NCBI GenBank assembly: GCA_032230565.1
Contig: JAVXWL010000134.1
Coordinates: 1 to 11,914 of the forward strand
Reading direction: 5' to 3'
DNA length: 11,914 bases
Origin: GCA-003244245 sp032230565
GTDB taxonomy: Bacteria; Actinomycetota; Actinomycetes; Mycobacteriales; Pseudonocardiaceae
Shown in pieces: positions 5,983 through 11,914 of the stretch. Under the pieces are notes generated by a model. That model saw only the letters and a list, made by a program, of their open reading frames with translations. It made no database searches and was not told the origin of the DNA. The first letter of the stretch is position 1, and each line of letters begins with the position of its first letter. Both the position numbers and the translations under genes were made by a program.

Positions 5983-6312
5983 GGTGGAGGGAACGCAGCC
6001 AGGAGGGTGGTCGAGGCCGCCCGGGTCGCCGGCGTGACGGTCATGCACGCGCCTCAACACCTTCGCCAGCACCAATCTCGATCTCATCCTGCGCAACAAG
6101 GGATCACGACGATCGTTCGCGGCGGTTTCCTCACCAATTGCTGCGTCGAGTCGACCATGCGGACGGGCTACGAGCACGGTTACCAGGTGCTGACGCTCAC
6201 CGACTGCACGGCAGCTAGCTCGCCCGAGCAGTACGATAACGCGATCGCCTACGACTTCCGAATGTTCTCGCAACCAACGACGTCGGAGGACTTCATCGGC
6301 GCGCTCCCCTGA
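5983..6312 (+). pseudogene. Decayed isochorismatase-type cysteine hydrolase
   Basis: Three pieces of one isochorismatase-family hydrolase survive. Bases 5983-6054 encode GGGNAARRVVEAARVAGVTV then MHAP, the first helix and strand after the usual VIDxQ motif. Bases 6053-6102, in the next frame, encode LNTFASTNLDLILRNKG. Bases 6100-6312, back in the first frame, encode GITTIV, GGFLTNCCVESTMRTGYEHG with the expected nucleophile Cys and a TLTDCTAA segment, ending at TGA. The gene lacks its N-terminal catalytic Asp region, has lost the internal segment containing the catalytic Lys between MHAP and LNTF, and is shifted by one missing G in the G run at 6100-6102. It begins 16 bases after rocD and ends 4 bases from the convergent dehydrogenase. 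It cannot make an active enzyme, though the open frame from about 5926 to 6312 could be annotated wrongly as intact. Confidence 0.8.
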
Positions 6313-6316
6313 ATAG

Positions 6317-7801
6317 TTATCGGAGCTTTTCCAAAGTAGCCCGTGCGCCGTGCTCGTGCAGTGACGCCAGCGATGCCCGGTAGTGCGAGGTGAACCGCTC
6401 GTCATCGATCAGGTTGCCGAACAGCTCTCGATCCGCGATGAAGGCGAGCGGATTTTCGCGTTGGCGGCGAGCGTTCGCCATCAGGGTGTCCTTCAACCGG
6501 TCGACCACCTCGATCGGCTGGCCTTGCTCGTCTATTCCTTCTGCGTAACGTGCCCAACTGGCCACTACTGCGGCCGACCGTTTGATCTCACCTCCGGTGG
6601 CCAGGTTGTGCCGGACGACCGGCAGGAGCCATTTCGGCATCCGGTCGGAGCTCTCCGCGCACAGTCGCGCTACGGTGTCACGCACGTTTGGGTTGGAAAA
6701 GCGGGCGATCAGATTCTGCTTGTATTCCTGCAGGTCTATGCCGGGGACGGGCTGCAGAGTCGGCGTCGCCTCTTCGTCCATGTACGCCAGTAGGAAATGT
6801 TGGAACAGTGCGTCTTGGCACACCTCGTGCACCAGCCGGTATCCGGTGAGATAACCGAAATAGCACAGTGCTTGGTGGCTGGCGTTGAGCAGCCGCAGTT
6901 TCATCAGCTCGTAGGGTTCGACGTCGCTGACGAGTTGCACGCCAGCGTCCTCCCATGGCGGGCGACCGTTACCGAAGCCGTCTTCCAGCACCCATTGTGT
7001 GAAGGGCTCGCAGACTACCGGCCACTGATCGTCGATCCCGAACCGTCGGCTGATCTCGGCTTTGTCCTCGTCGGTGGTCACCGGCGTGATCCGGTCGACC
7101 ATCGAGTTCGGGAACCGGACGTGCTGCTGCACCCAGGCACCGAGATCGGGTTCCCGCAGCGCGGCGAAGGCGACGAAGCTCTTCCTCGCGGCGTCACCGT
7201 TGCTCTGGATGTTGTCGCAGGACATCACGGTAAATGGCGGCAGGTCGCGCGCGCGCCGGCGGACCAGGGCCTCAGTGACCAACCCGAAAACCGTCTTCGG
7301 AACCGTTGCCGGCGTCAGGTCGTGTACGACGTCAGGGTTGCTCGCGTCGAACTCGCCGGTGACGGCGTGGAAGTTGTAGCCGCCCTCGGTCACCGTCAAT
7401 GACACGATTCGGGTCTGCTCGTCGGCCAGCTTCTCGATGACCGCCTCCGGATTGTCCGGCGCGGACAGGTACTCCACAATCGAGCCGATCACCTGAGGCT
7501 CGAAAGAGCCGTCTGGATGTTTGACCACCAGCGTGTAAAGGCAATCCTGCGCCGCCATCGTGTCCCTCATCCGGCGATCGGATGGCAGCACGCCGACCCC
7601 GCAGATGCCCCAGTCCAGCGCTTTCCCGTCGCGCATCAGACGGTCGAGGTACATGGCTTGATGCGATCGATGGAACCCGCCTACGCCGAAATGCACGATG
7701 CCCGCACGCACCCTGTCGCGGTGATAGGTCGGGATCGGCACTGACGCGGGTAGCGACGGCAACGACTTCGCGTTGAGCGGCTGCAAGTGCGGTTTTTTCA
7801 A
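6317..7801 (-). CDS. Mannitol dehydrogenase family protein (polyol 2-dehydrogenase)
   Basis: A 494-residue member of the polyol-specific long-chain dehydrogenase/reductase family, the same size as Pseudomonas mannitol 2-dehydrogenase. These enzymes oxidise mannitol, arabinitol or sorbitol to the ketose with NAD and need no metal. The nucleotide-binding motif is FGVGGFHRSHQAMYLD (38-53). The catalytic triad is in ELMKLRLLNASH: Lys301, Asn306, His309. TVTEGGYN and MSCDNIQSNG are further family signatures. The start is TTG at 7801, overlapping the stop of the ATPase gene (TTGA), so translation is probably coupled; no ATG exists before residue 50, and the Rossmann strand at 33-40 needs a start upstream of it. 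It is the last gene of the operon. The substrate could be mannitol, D-arabinitol or sorbitol; uronate reductases are related but the ABC context favours a polyol. Confidence 0.9.
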   Translation of the reverse strand: MKKPHLQPLNAKSLPSLPASVPIPTYHRDRVRAGIVHFGVGGFHRSHQAMYLDRLMRDGKALDWGICGVGVLPSDRRMRDTMAAQDCLYTLVVKHPDGSFEPQVIGSIVEYLSAPDNPEAVIEKLADEQTRIVSLTVTEGGYNFHAVTGEFDASNPDVVHDLTPATVPKTVFGLVTEALVRRRARDLPPFTVMSCDNIQSNGDAARKSFVAFAALREPDLGAWVQQHVRFPNSMVDRITPVTTDEDKAEISRRFGIDDQWPVVCEPFTQWVLEDGFGNGRPPWEDAGVQLVSDVEPYELMKLRLLNASHQALCYFGYLTGYRLVHEVCQDALFQHFLLAYMDEEATPTLQPVPGIDLQEYKQNLIARFSNPNVRDTVARLCAESSDRMPKWLLPVVRHNLATGGEIKRSAAVVASWARYAEGIDEQGQPIEVVDRLKDTLMANARRQRENPLAFIADRELFGNLIDDERFTSHYRASLASLHEHGARATLEKLR

Positions 7802-8910
7802 CTGGGTAGCCGCTGAGCCGTGGTCACCGAGAAGAAGTGTCCCTTGCCGGGCTGAATACGCAGGTAGACGCGCTTCCCCTTGGCGGGCGTACGGTTCGGG
7901 TCGACCCGGGCGATAACCTGTCCTTTCCCGGTGGCGTCACTACCCGGCAGGTCCGAATGCCATCCGTGCAGGAACGCGTCCGAGCCGAGTTCCTCGACGA
8001 CGGCGACGGTGACCGGAAAGGCCTCGGGGTCGTTCTCCGTCACCAGGTCGACGGACTCCGGGCGGAAGCCGACGACAACGCGGTCAGCGCCCTCCTCAGC
8101 CAGCGCGGTCAAGGTCTCGGTCGTCAGCCGGACCCGTGCCTGCCCGAACACCGCGTCCGTTCCGTCGAGCTTGAACTCCGCGATGTTCATCCCGGGAGAA
8201 CCGATGAAACCGGCGACGAAAACGCTGGCCGGCTGTTGGTAGAGCCGCAGTGGCGTGTCACATTGTGCGAGGAGGCCCGCATTGAGCACCGCGACCCGGT
8301 CCCCCATGGTCATGGCTTCGACCTGATCGTGGGTGACATAGACAGTGGTCGTGGCCAGCCGGCGCTGCAGCGCGGCGATCTGGGTGCGGGTCTGAACTCG
8401 GAGCTTGGCGTCGAGGTTGGACAGCGGCTCGTCCATCAGGAACACCTGCGGGGAACGGACGATCGCGCGGCCCATGGCCACCCGCTGGCGCTGACCACCG
8501 GATAGCGCCTTGGGCTTGCGATCCAGAAAGGGCTCAAGGTCGAGGATCTTGGCCGCCTCGGCGACCCGGGCGGCGATCTCCTCCTTGCTCCGGCCGGCGA
8601 TCTTTAACGCGAAGCCCATGTTCTGCGCCACCGTCATGTGTGGATACAGCGCGTAGCTCTGGAACACCATGGCGATATCGCGGTCCTTGGGCTTGAGGTG
8701 CGTGACGTCTCTGTCGCCGATGCGGATGTGGCCGTTATTGACCTCTTCGAGGCCGGCGAGCATGCGTAGGCTCGTCGACTTGCCGCAGCCGGAGGGCCCC
8801 ACCAGGACGAGGAACTCCCCGTCGGCGACGTCGAGGTCGAGCGCGTCGACCGCGGGCCGGTCGGCGCCCGGGTAGATGCGACTTGCCTTGTCGTAGGTGA
8901 CGGATGCCAT
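7798..8910 (-). CDS. Sugar/polyol ABC transporter ATP-binding protein (MalK/UgpC/SmoK type)
   Basis: Cytoplasmic ATPase (370 aa) that powers the two permeases encoded upstream. Walker A GPSGCGKST at 38-46, Q-loop Gln84 in MVFQSYALYPHMTV, signature LSGGQRQRVAMGRA at 136-149, Walker B VFLMDEP with Asp160/Glu161, D-loop SNLDAKL, and switch His194 in VTHDQ. Residues from about 235 form the MalK-type regulatory TOBE/OB domain (GSPGMN, FRPESV). That C-terminal extension is typical of carbohydrate importers and marks this as CUT1 class. ATG 8910 has AAGGAG 5 bases upstream. It follows the zinc dehydrogenase gene by 27 bases and overlaps the mannitol-dehydrogenase-type gene by 4. Dedicated ATPase genes are not always present in actinobacterial sugar operons, where one shared MsiK can serve several transporters; here it is in the operon. 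Confidence 0.94.
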   Translation of the reverse strand: MASVTYDKASRIYPGADRPAVDALDLDVADGEFLVLVGPSGCGKSTSLRMLAGLEEVNNGHIRIGDRDVTHLKPKDRDIAMVFQSYALYPHMTVAQNMGFALKIAGRSKEEIAARVAEAAKILDLEPFLDRKPKALSGGQRQRVAMGRAIVRSPQVFLMDEPLSNLDAKLRVQTRTQIAALQRRLATTTVYVTHDQVEAMTMGDRVAVLNAGLLAQCDTPLRLYQQPASVFVAGFIGSPGMNIAEFKLDGTDAVFGQARVRLTTETLTALAEEGADRVVVGFRPESVDLVTENDPEAFPVTVAVVEELGSDAFLHGWHSDLPGSDATGKGQVIARVDPNRTPAKGKRVYLRIQPGKGHFFSVTTAQRLPS

Positions 8911-8937
8911 CGAGTCTCCTTGAGTCAGCGGCGGTTG

Positions 8938-9951
8938 TCAGGTCTGGGGGTGGACCACGACCTTGACCGACCGCTGGTCGCGCCGGCCCGCCGTCAATGC
9001 CTCCTGCACCTGGTCGAGCCGGTAGGTGCCGGTGACCAGACGATCGAGGTCAATCCGTCCCGACGCGAGCAGCGCGATGGCCCTGGGCCAGGTTCCGGCG
9101 TAGCGGAACGTGCCGGTGAGCTCGAGCTCTCGCTCCTGGATCACCGACAGCGGCAGCAGGACCTCGTCACCACCCATGCCGACAAGCACCGCGCGACCAG
9201 CGCGGTCGAGCGCGCGGATCGCCTCGCCGATCGCTGGGAGGTGCCCGGAGCACTCGAGAAGCACCTCGGCTGGCCGGTGAAGGTCCGCGACACTCGTCTC
9301 CCGCGCGTCGATGACCGTCGTGGCACCCAGTTCCTCCGCGAGAGCGAGCCGTACCGGGTTGACATCGGACACGACGACCTCGGTCGCCCCGAAGGCGAGC
9401 GCCGCCGCAACGCTGACCAGCCCGATCGGTCCCGCGCCGGTGATGAGCACCCGGGAGCCGGCGGTGACGCGGCCCTTCATGCATGCCCAGATGCCGACCG
9501 AAAGTGGCTCGAGCAGGGCGGCGGCGTCATCGCCCACGCTGGCGGGCACCGGGTGGGCGAAGGCCTCGTGCACGACGACGTACTCGGCGAACGCGCCGTC
9601 CACCGGCGGGGTCCCGAAGAACCGCATGTTCGGGCAGAGGTTGTACCGCCCGGCTAGGCATTGCCCGCAGGTCAGGTCCGGAACTCCCGGCTCGATGGAC
9701 ACGCGGTCGCCGACGGCCAGCCTTGTGACGCCGGGCCCAAGCTCGGTCACCTCGCCCGCAGCCTCGTGACCCAACACCAGTGGTGCCTCGGCGACGAACC
9801 GGCCGATGCGCCCATGCTCGTAGTAGTGGGTGTCGGACCCGCATACCCCGACGGCGCGGACCCGGACGACGACCTGCCCCGGACCGGCCTGGGGAATGGG
9901 CCGTTCCTCGACGACGACGTCCCTCGGTGCGCGTAGTACGGCTGCTTTCAT
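8938..9951 (-). CDS. Zinc-dependent sorbitol/xylitol-type dehydrogenase (MDR family)
   Basis: A 337-residue medium-chain dehydrogenase, probably L-iditol/sorbitol or xylitol 2-dehydrogenase, producing a ketose with NAD. Catalytic zinc ligands: Cys37 in GVCGSDTHYYEHG, His62-Glu63 in GHEAAGEV, with Glu148 in LLEPLSVG. Rossmann motif GAGPIG at 172-177, and Asp196 at the end of the second strand (VVVSD) favours NAD over NADP. The structural-zinc lobe has Cys95, Cys98 and Cys106, but the first of the usual four positions is Asp92 (VPDLTCGQC), so zinc there would be bound by Asp or absent. MRFFGTPPVDGAFAEY is typical of sorbitol dehydrogenases. ATG 9951 starts 6 bases after the stop of the permease gene; no good Shine-Dalgarno is visible, so it may rely on coupling. 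It sits between permease and ATPase genes, inside the transporter operon. Confidence 0.9.
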   Translation of the reverse strand: MKAAVLRAPRDVVVEERPIPQAGPGQVVVRVRAVGVCGSDTHYYEHGRIGRFVAEAPLVLGHEAAGEVTELGPGVTRLAVGDRVSIEPGVPDLTCGQCLAGRYNLCPNMRFFGTPPVDGAFAEYVVVHEAFAHPVPASVGDDAAALLEPLSVGIWACMKGRVTAGSRVLITGAGPIGLVSVAAALAFGATEVVVSDVNPVRLALAEELGATTVIDARETSVADLHRPAEVLLECSGHLPAIGEAIRALDRAGRAVLVGMGGDEVLLPLSVIQERELELTGTFRYAGTWPRAIALLASGRIDLDRLVTGTYRLDQVQEALTAGRRDQRSVKVVVHPQT

Positions 9952-9957
9952 CTGCAG

Positions 9958-10851
9958 CTACTTCACGGCGCCGAGGGACAGACCCTGGACGAGTTTGTCC
10001 TGGGCCGCGAACCCCGCGATGATCACCGGCAGGGACACTACGAGGGCCGCGGCGCAGACCTTCGCGAGGAATAGACCCTGGCTGGTCACGAAGCCGGTGA
10101 GGAAGACCGGTGCGGTCTGCGCGACAGTCCCGGTGAGGACTCGGGCGAAGAGCAGTTCGTTCCAAGAGAAGATGAAGCAGATCAGAGACGTGGCCGCGAT
10201 CCCCGGCAGGACGACCGGGGCCACGATCTCGCGCAGAGTCCGGATGAGGCCCGCGCCGTCCATGGAGGCGGCCTCGAGCATCTCGACTGGGACCTCGGCG
10301 AGGAACGAGCGCATCATCCAGACTGCGATCGGTAGGTTCATCGAGGTATACAGCACGATGAGCAGCCAGACATTGTCTAGCAGCCCGGCTTCCTGGGCGA
10401 ACAGGTAGAGGGGCAGCAGACCCGCCACGACCGGCAGCATCTTGGTGGACAGGAAGAAGAACAAGACGTCGGTCCACTTCCGGACGGGTCGGATAGACAG
10501 TGCATAGGCCGCGGGGATGGCGAACACCAGCACCAGCACGGTGGACAGCACGCTGGCCGTCACCGAGTTGAGCAGCGGCGGCCAGGGACTCGCACCGCTG
10601 GAGGCACCGAAGAACTCCCGGTAGCCCTGCAAGGTCAGCGGTGCCGCGATCGACGGCGGGTTGGTGGCCGCAGCCGCCTCGGAGTGCAGGGACGTCAGGA
10701 GCATCCACAACACCGGCAGCACGAACAGGATGCCGATCAGCCACGCCACCGTTCCGAGGATCATCCCGCTGCGCGGTGGCCGGGTACGGCGTGGCGCGCC
10801 CTCGATCGTGCGGCTCGCGGGCACCGGTGCGGTGTCGGTGATGGAGGTCAT
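9958..10851 (-). CDS. Polyol ABC transporter permease (MalG/SmoG type)
   Basis: Inner-membrane permease of 297 residues, second subunit of the carbohydrate-uptake-1 heterodimer. After a basic cytoplasmic N-terminus (about 1-28) come six predicted helices: about 30-54, 95-120, 128-152, 158-178, 212-232 and 262-283. The EAA loop that docks on the ATPase is EAASMDGAGLIRTLREIVAP at about 193-212, followed by VVLPGI. FSWNELLFA before the last periplasmic region is the usual MalG-class sequence. Its ATG overlaps the stop of the partner permease (ATGA, 10848-10851), and GAGGAG lies 8 bases upstream. The dehydrogenase gene follows after 6 bases. Sorbitol/mannitol (Smo/Mtl) transport is inferred from the two dehydrogenases; sequence alone does not fix the substrate. 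Confidence 0.93.
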   Translation of the reverse strand: MTSITDTAPVPASRTIEGAPRRTRPPRSGMILGTVAWLIGILFVLPVLWMLLTSLHSEAAAATNPPSIAAPLTLQGYREFFGASSGASPWPPLLNSVTASVLSTVLVLVFAIPAAYALSIRPVRKWTDVLFFFLSTKMLPVVAGLLPLYLFAQEAGLLDNVWLLIVLYTSMNLPIAVWMMRSFLAEVPVEMLEAASMDGAGLIRTLREIVAPVVLPGIAATSLICFIFSWNELLFARVLTGTVAQTAPVFLTGFVTSQGLFLAKVCAAALVVSLPVIIAGFAAQDKLVQGLSLGAVK

Positions 10852-11783
10852 CGGGAGGTCTCCTCACGGAACAGCGACGACACGGTCCGCAGCGCGAAGG
10901 TGGCGATGATGATGGTTCCGATCACCACGACGACCCCGGCGGCGGATGCTCGGCCATAGTCGTGGGCCTGGTAGAAGGTCTGGTAGATCGTGTAGGGCAG
11001 GTTGGCGGTGCCCAGCCCACCAGAGGTGATGGTGAAGACCGCATCGAAGTTCTGCACGATGTAGATAGACCCCAGCAGGGCGCCGAGCTCGAGGTACTGG
11101 CGCAAGTGCGGGAAGGTCATGTAGCGGAAGATCTGCCAGCCGCCGGCGCCGTCGATGCGGGCCGCTTCAATGACGTCCAGGGGTCGGCCCTGCAGGCCAG
11201 CGAGCAGGATGAGCATCATGAACGGGGTCCACTGCCAGATCAGGGCTGTCTCGACGGACAGCAGCGGCAGGTTCGAGATCCAGTCCGGCTGCGGTGGTCG
11301 GTCGGAGCCGAACAGCCGCCAGAGCGCGGTGATCATGCCGTTGAGCAGGCCGTACGACGGGTTGTAGAGGGCGTGCTTCCACAACAGCGCAGCGGCCACC
11401 GGAACGACGAGAAACGGCGTGATCATCATCGTCCGTACGGCGCCGCGCCCGACGAACTTCCGATCCAGCAGCAGCGCGATCACCAAGCCGAGGACCAGGC
11501 TCACGATCACCACCGTCACGGTGAGCAGCACCGTGGTGAAGATCGCATTGCGCATGTTGACGTCGGTCAGCACCCGCTTGTAGTTGGTGATACCGGCGAA
11601 TCCGCGTTCGTCCGGGTAGTAGGCGTTCCAGTCCATGAACGAGACGATCAGCGTCACCACGAACGGCAGCTGGGTAACCACGATCGTGAAGATCAGGGCT
11701 GGTAGCAGGGGCGCCCTGCGTGCCCACTCCGCCGAGCGCCGCAGCACATCGTCACTTCGCGCCGTTGCCGCCGGGGTGATCAT
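10848..11783 (-). CDS. Polyol ABC transporter permease (MalF/SmoF type)
   Basis: Inner-membrane permease of 311 residues, first subunit of the CUT1 heterodimer. A basic N-terminus (RRAP) precedes helix 1 (about 26-50), then FAGITNYKRVL, the standard start of the core domain, and helices near 80-107, 117-137, 178-197, 230-250 and 280-300. The EAA loop is EAARIDGAGGWQIFRYMTFP at about 206-225. Periplasmic sequence NFDAVFTITSGGL followed by Thr-rich YTIYQTFYQAHDYGRASA is characteristic of the MalF/UgpA class. ATG 11783 overlaps the stop of the binding-protein gene by 4 bases and has GGGAG 5 bases upstream. It pairs with the permease at 9958-10851. Confidence 0.93.
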   Translation of the reverse strand: MITPAATARSDDVLRRSAEWARRAPLLPALIFTIVVTQLPFVVTLIVSFMDWNAYYPDERGFAGITNYKRVLTDVNMRNAIFTTVLLTVTVVIVSLVLGLVIALLLDRKFVGRGAVRTMMITPFLVVPVAAALLWKHALYNPSYGLLNGMITALWRLFGSDRPPQPDWISNLPLLSVETALIWQWTPFMMLILLAGLQGRPLDVIEAARIDGAGGWQIFRYMTFPHLRQYLELGALLGSIYIVQNFDAVFTITSGGLGTANLPYTIYQTFYQAHDYGRASAAGVVVVIGTIIIATFALRTVSSLFREETSR

Positions 11784-11914
11784 CGTGGCTCCCGGGAACG
11801 GTAGCGCTCGGCGACGTCATCGGCGAGCTGCTGTCCGCGTTCCAGCGCTGCGTCAACGGTGGTCTGGCCGGCGATCGCGGAGCTGACCCCCTGGGACACC
11901 TGCGTACCGAGGTC
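11780..11914 (-). CDS. Extracellular polyol-binding protein, C-terminal end (partial)
   Basis: The last 44 residues of a protein entering from the right edge and ending at TGA 11782-11780, which overlaps the permease start as ATGA. The fragment reads LGTQVSQGVSSAIAGQTTVD, then AALERGQQLADDVAERYRSR. This is the typical C-terminal helix of family 1 extracellular solute-binding proteins, where a xxAxxGxxTxxxALxxAxxxA pattern closes the fold. Its position directly before two CUT1 permeases supports the call strongly. The lipoprotein signal, ligand site and operon promoter are outside the window. Confidence 0.85.
   Translation of the reverse strand, partial: DLGTQVSQGVSSAIAGQTTVDAALERGQQLADDVAERYRSREPR

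Noticed and set aside
9527..10867. Open frame of 446 codons overlapping the zinc dehydrogenase and a permease on the same strand
   Set aside because: It is Arg/Pro/Gly-rich out-of-frame translation. Both overlapped genes have clear domains and overlapping start/stop signals.

Overview
The window is GC-rich DNA from an actinobacterium. A lipobox lipoprotein, GTG and TTG starts, 4-base stop/start overlaps and a TANNNT-type promoter that looks leaderless all fit. The order Lrp/AsnC regulator, dimethylargininase-like gene and ornithine aminotransferase resembles the rocD/ddaH region of mycobacteria, so Mycobacterium or a close relative is my best guess. No RNA gene, CRISPR array, insertion sequence or phage gene was seen.

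Left part (1-3235) is a loose mixture. It starts with the C-terminal end of an unrecognised gene (+). A surface lipoprotein of the PQQ-dependent glucose/sorbosone dehydrogenase family (-) follows. Next are a DoxX-family membrane protein with an odd C-terminal tail (+), a 35-residue membrane microprotein (+), a probable N-terminal remnant of an FAD-linked oxidase (+) and a small alpha/beta-barrel protein (+). A strong GC hairpin at 3206-3235 separates this block from the next.

Middle part (3265-6312) is an arginine/ornithine catabolic module. A divergent Lrp/AsnC regulator (-) faces a guanidino-group hydrolase of the DDAH/arginine dihydrolase fold (+), which is translationally coupled to ornithine aminotransferase rocD (+). 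The 126-bp divergent spacer carries two inverted copies of a TACGCAAG-type element, each over a plausible promoter. If the hydrolase acts on arginine itself, the two enzymes would take arginine to ornithine and then glutamate semialdehyde without arginase. Directly after rocD lies a decayed isochorismatase-type cysteine hydrolase.

Right part (6317-11914, all minus strand) is a polyol uptake and oxidation operon. In transcription order it has the end of a solute-binding protein, two inner-membrane permeases, a zinc-dependent sorbitol-type dehydrogenase, a MalK/UgpC-type ATPase and a mannitol-dehydrogenase-family enzyme. Three of the five junctions are 4-base stop/start overlaps, so it is probably one transcript whose promoter lies beyond the right edge. 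The products import a sugar alcohol and oxidise it to a ketose; no sugar kinase is present here.

I did not find a convincing new system. The best leads are the possible arginine dihydrolase-RocD route with its symmetrical operator, the small membrane ORF, and the several decayed genes.
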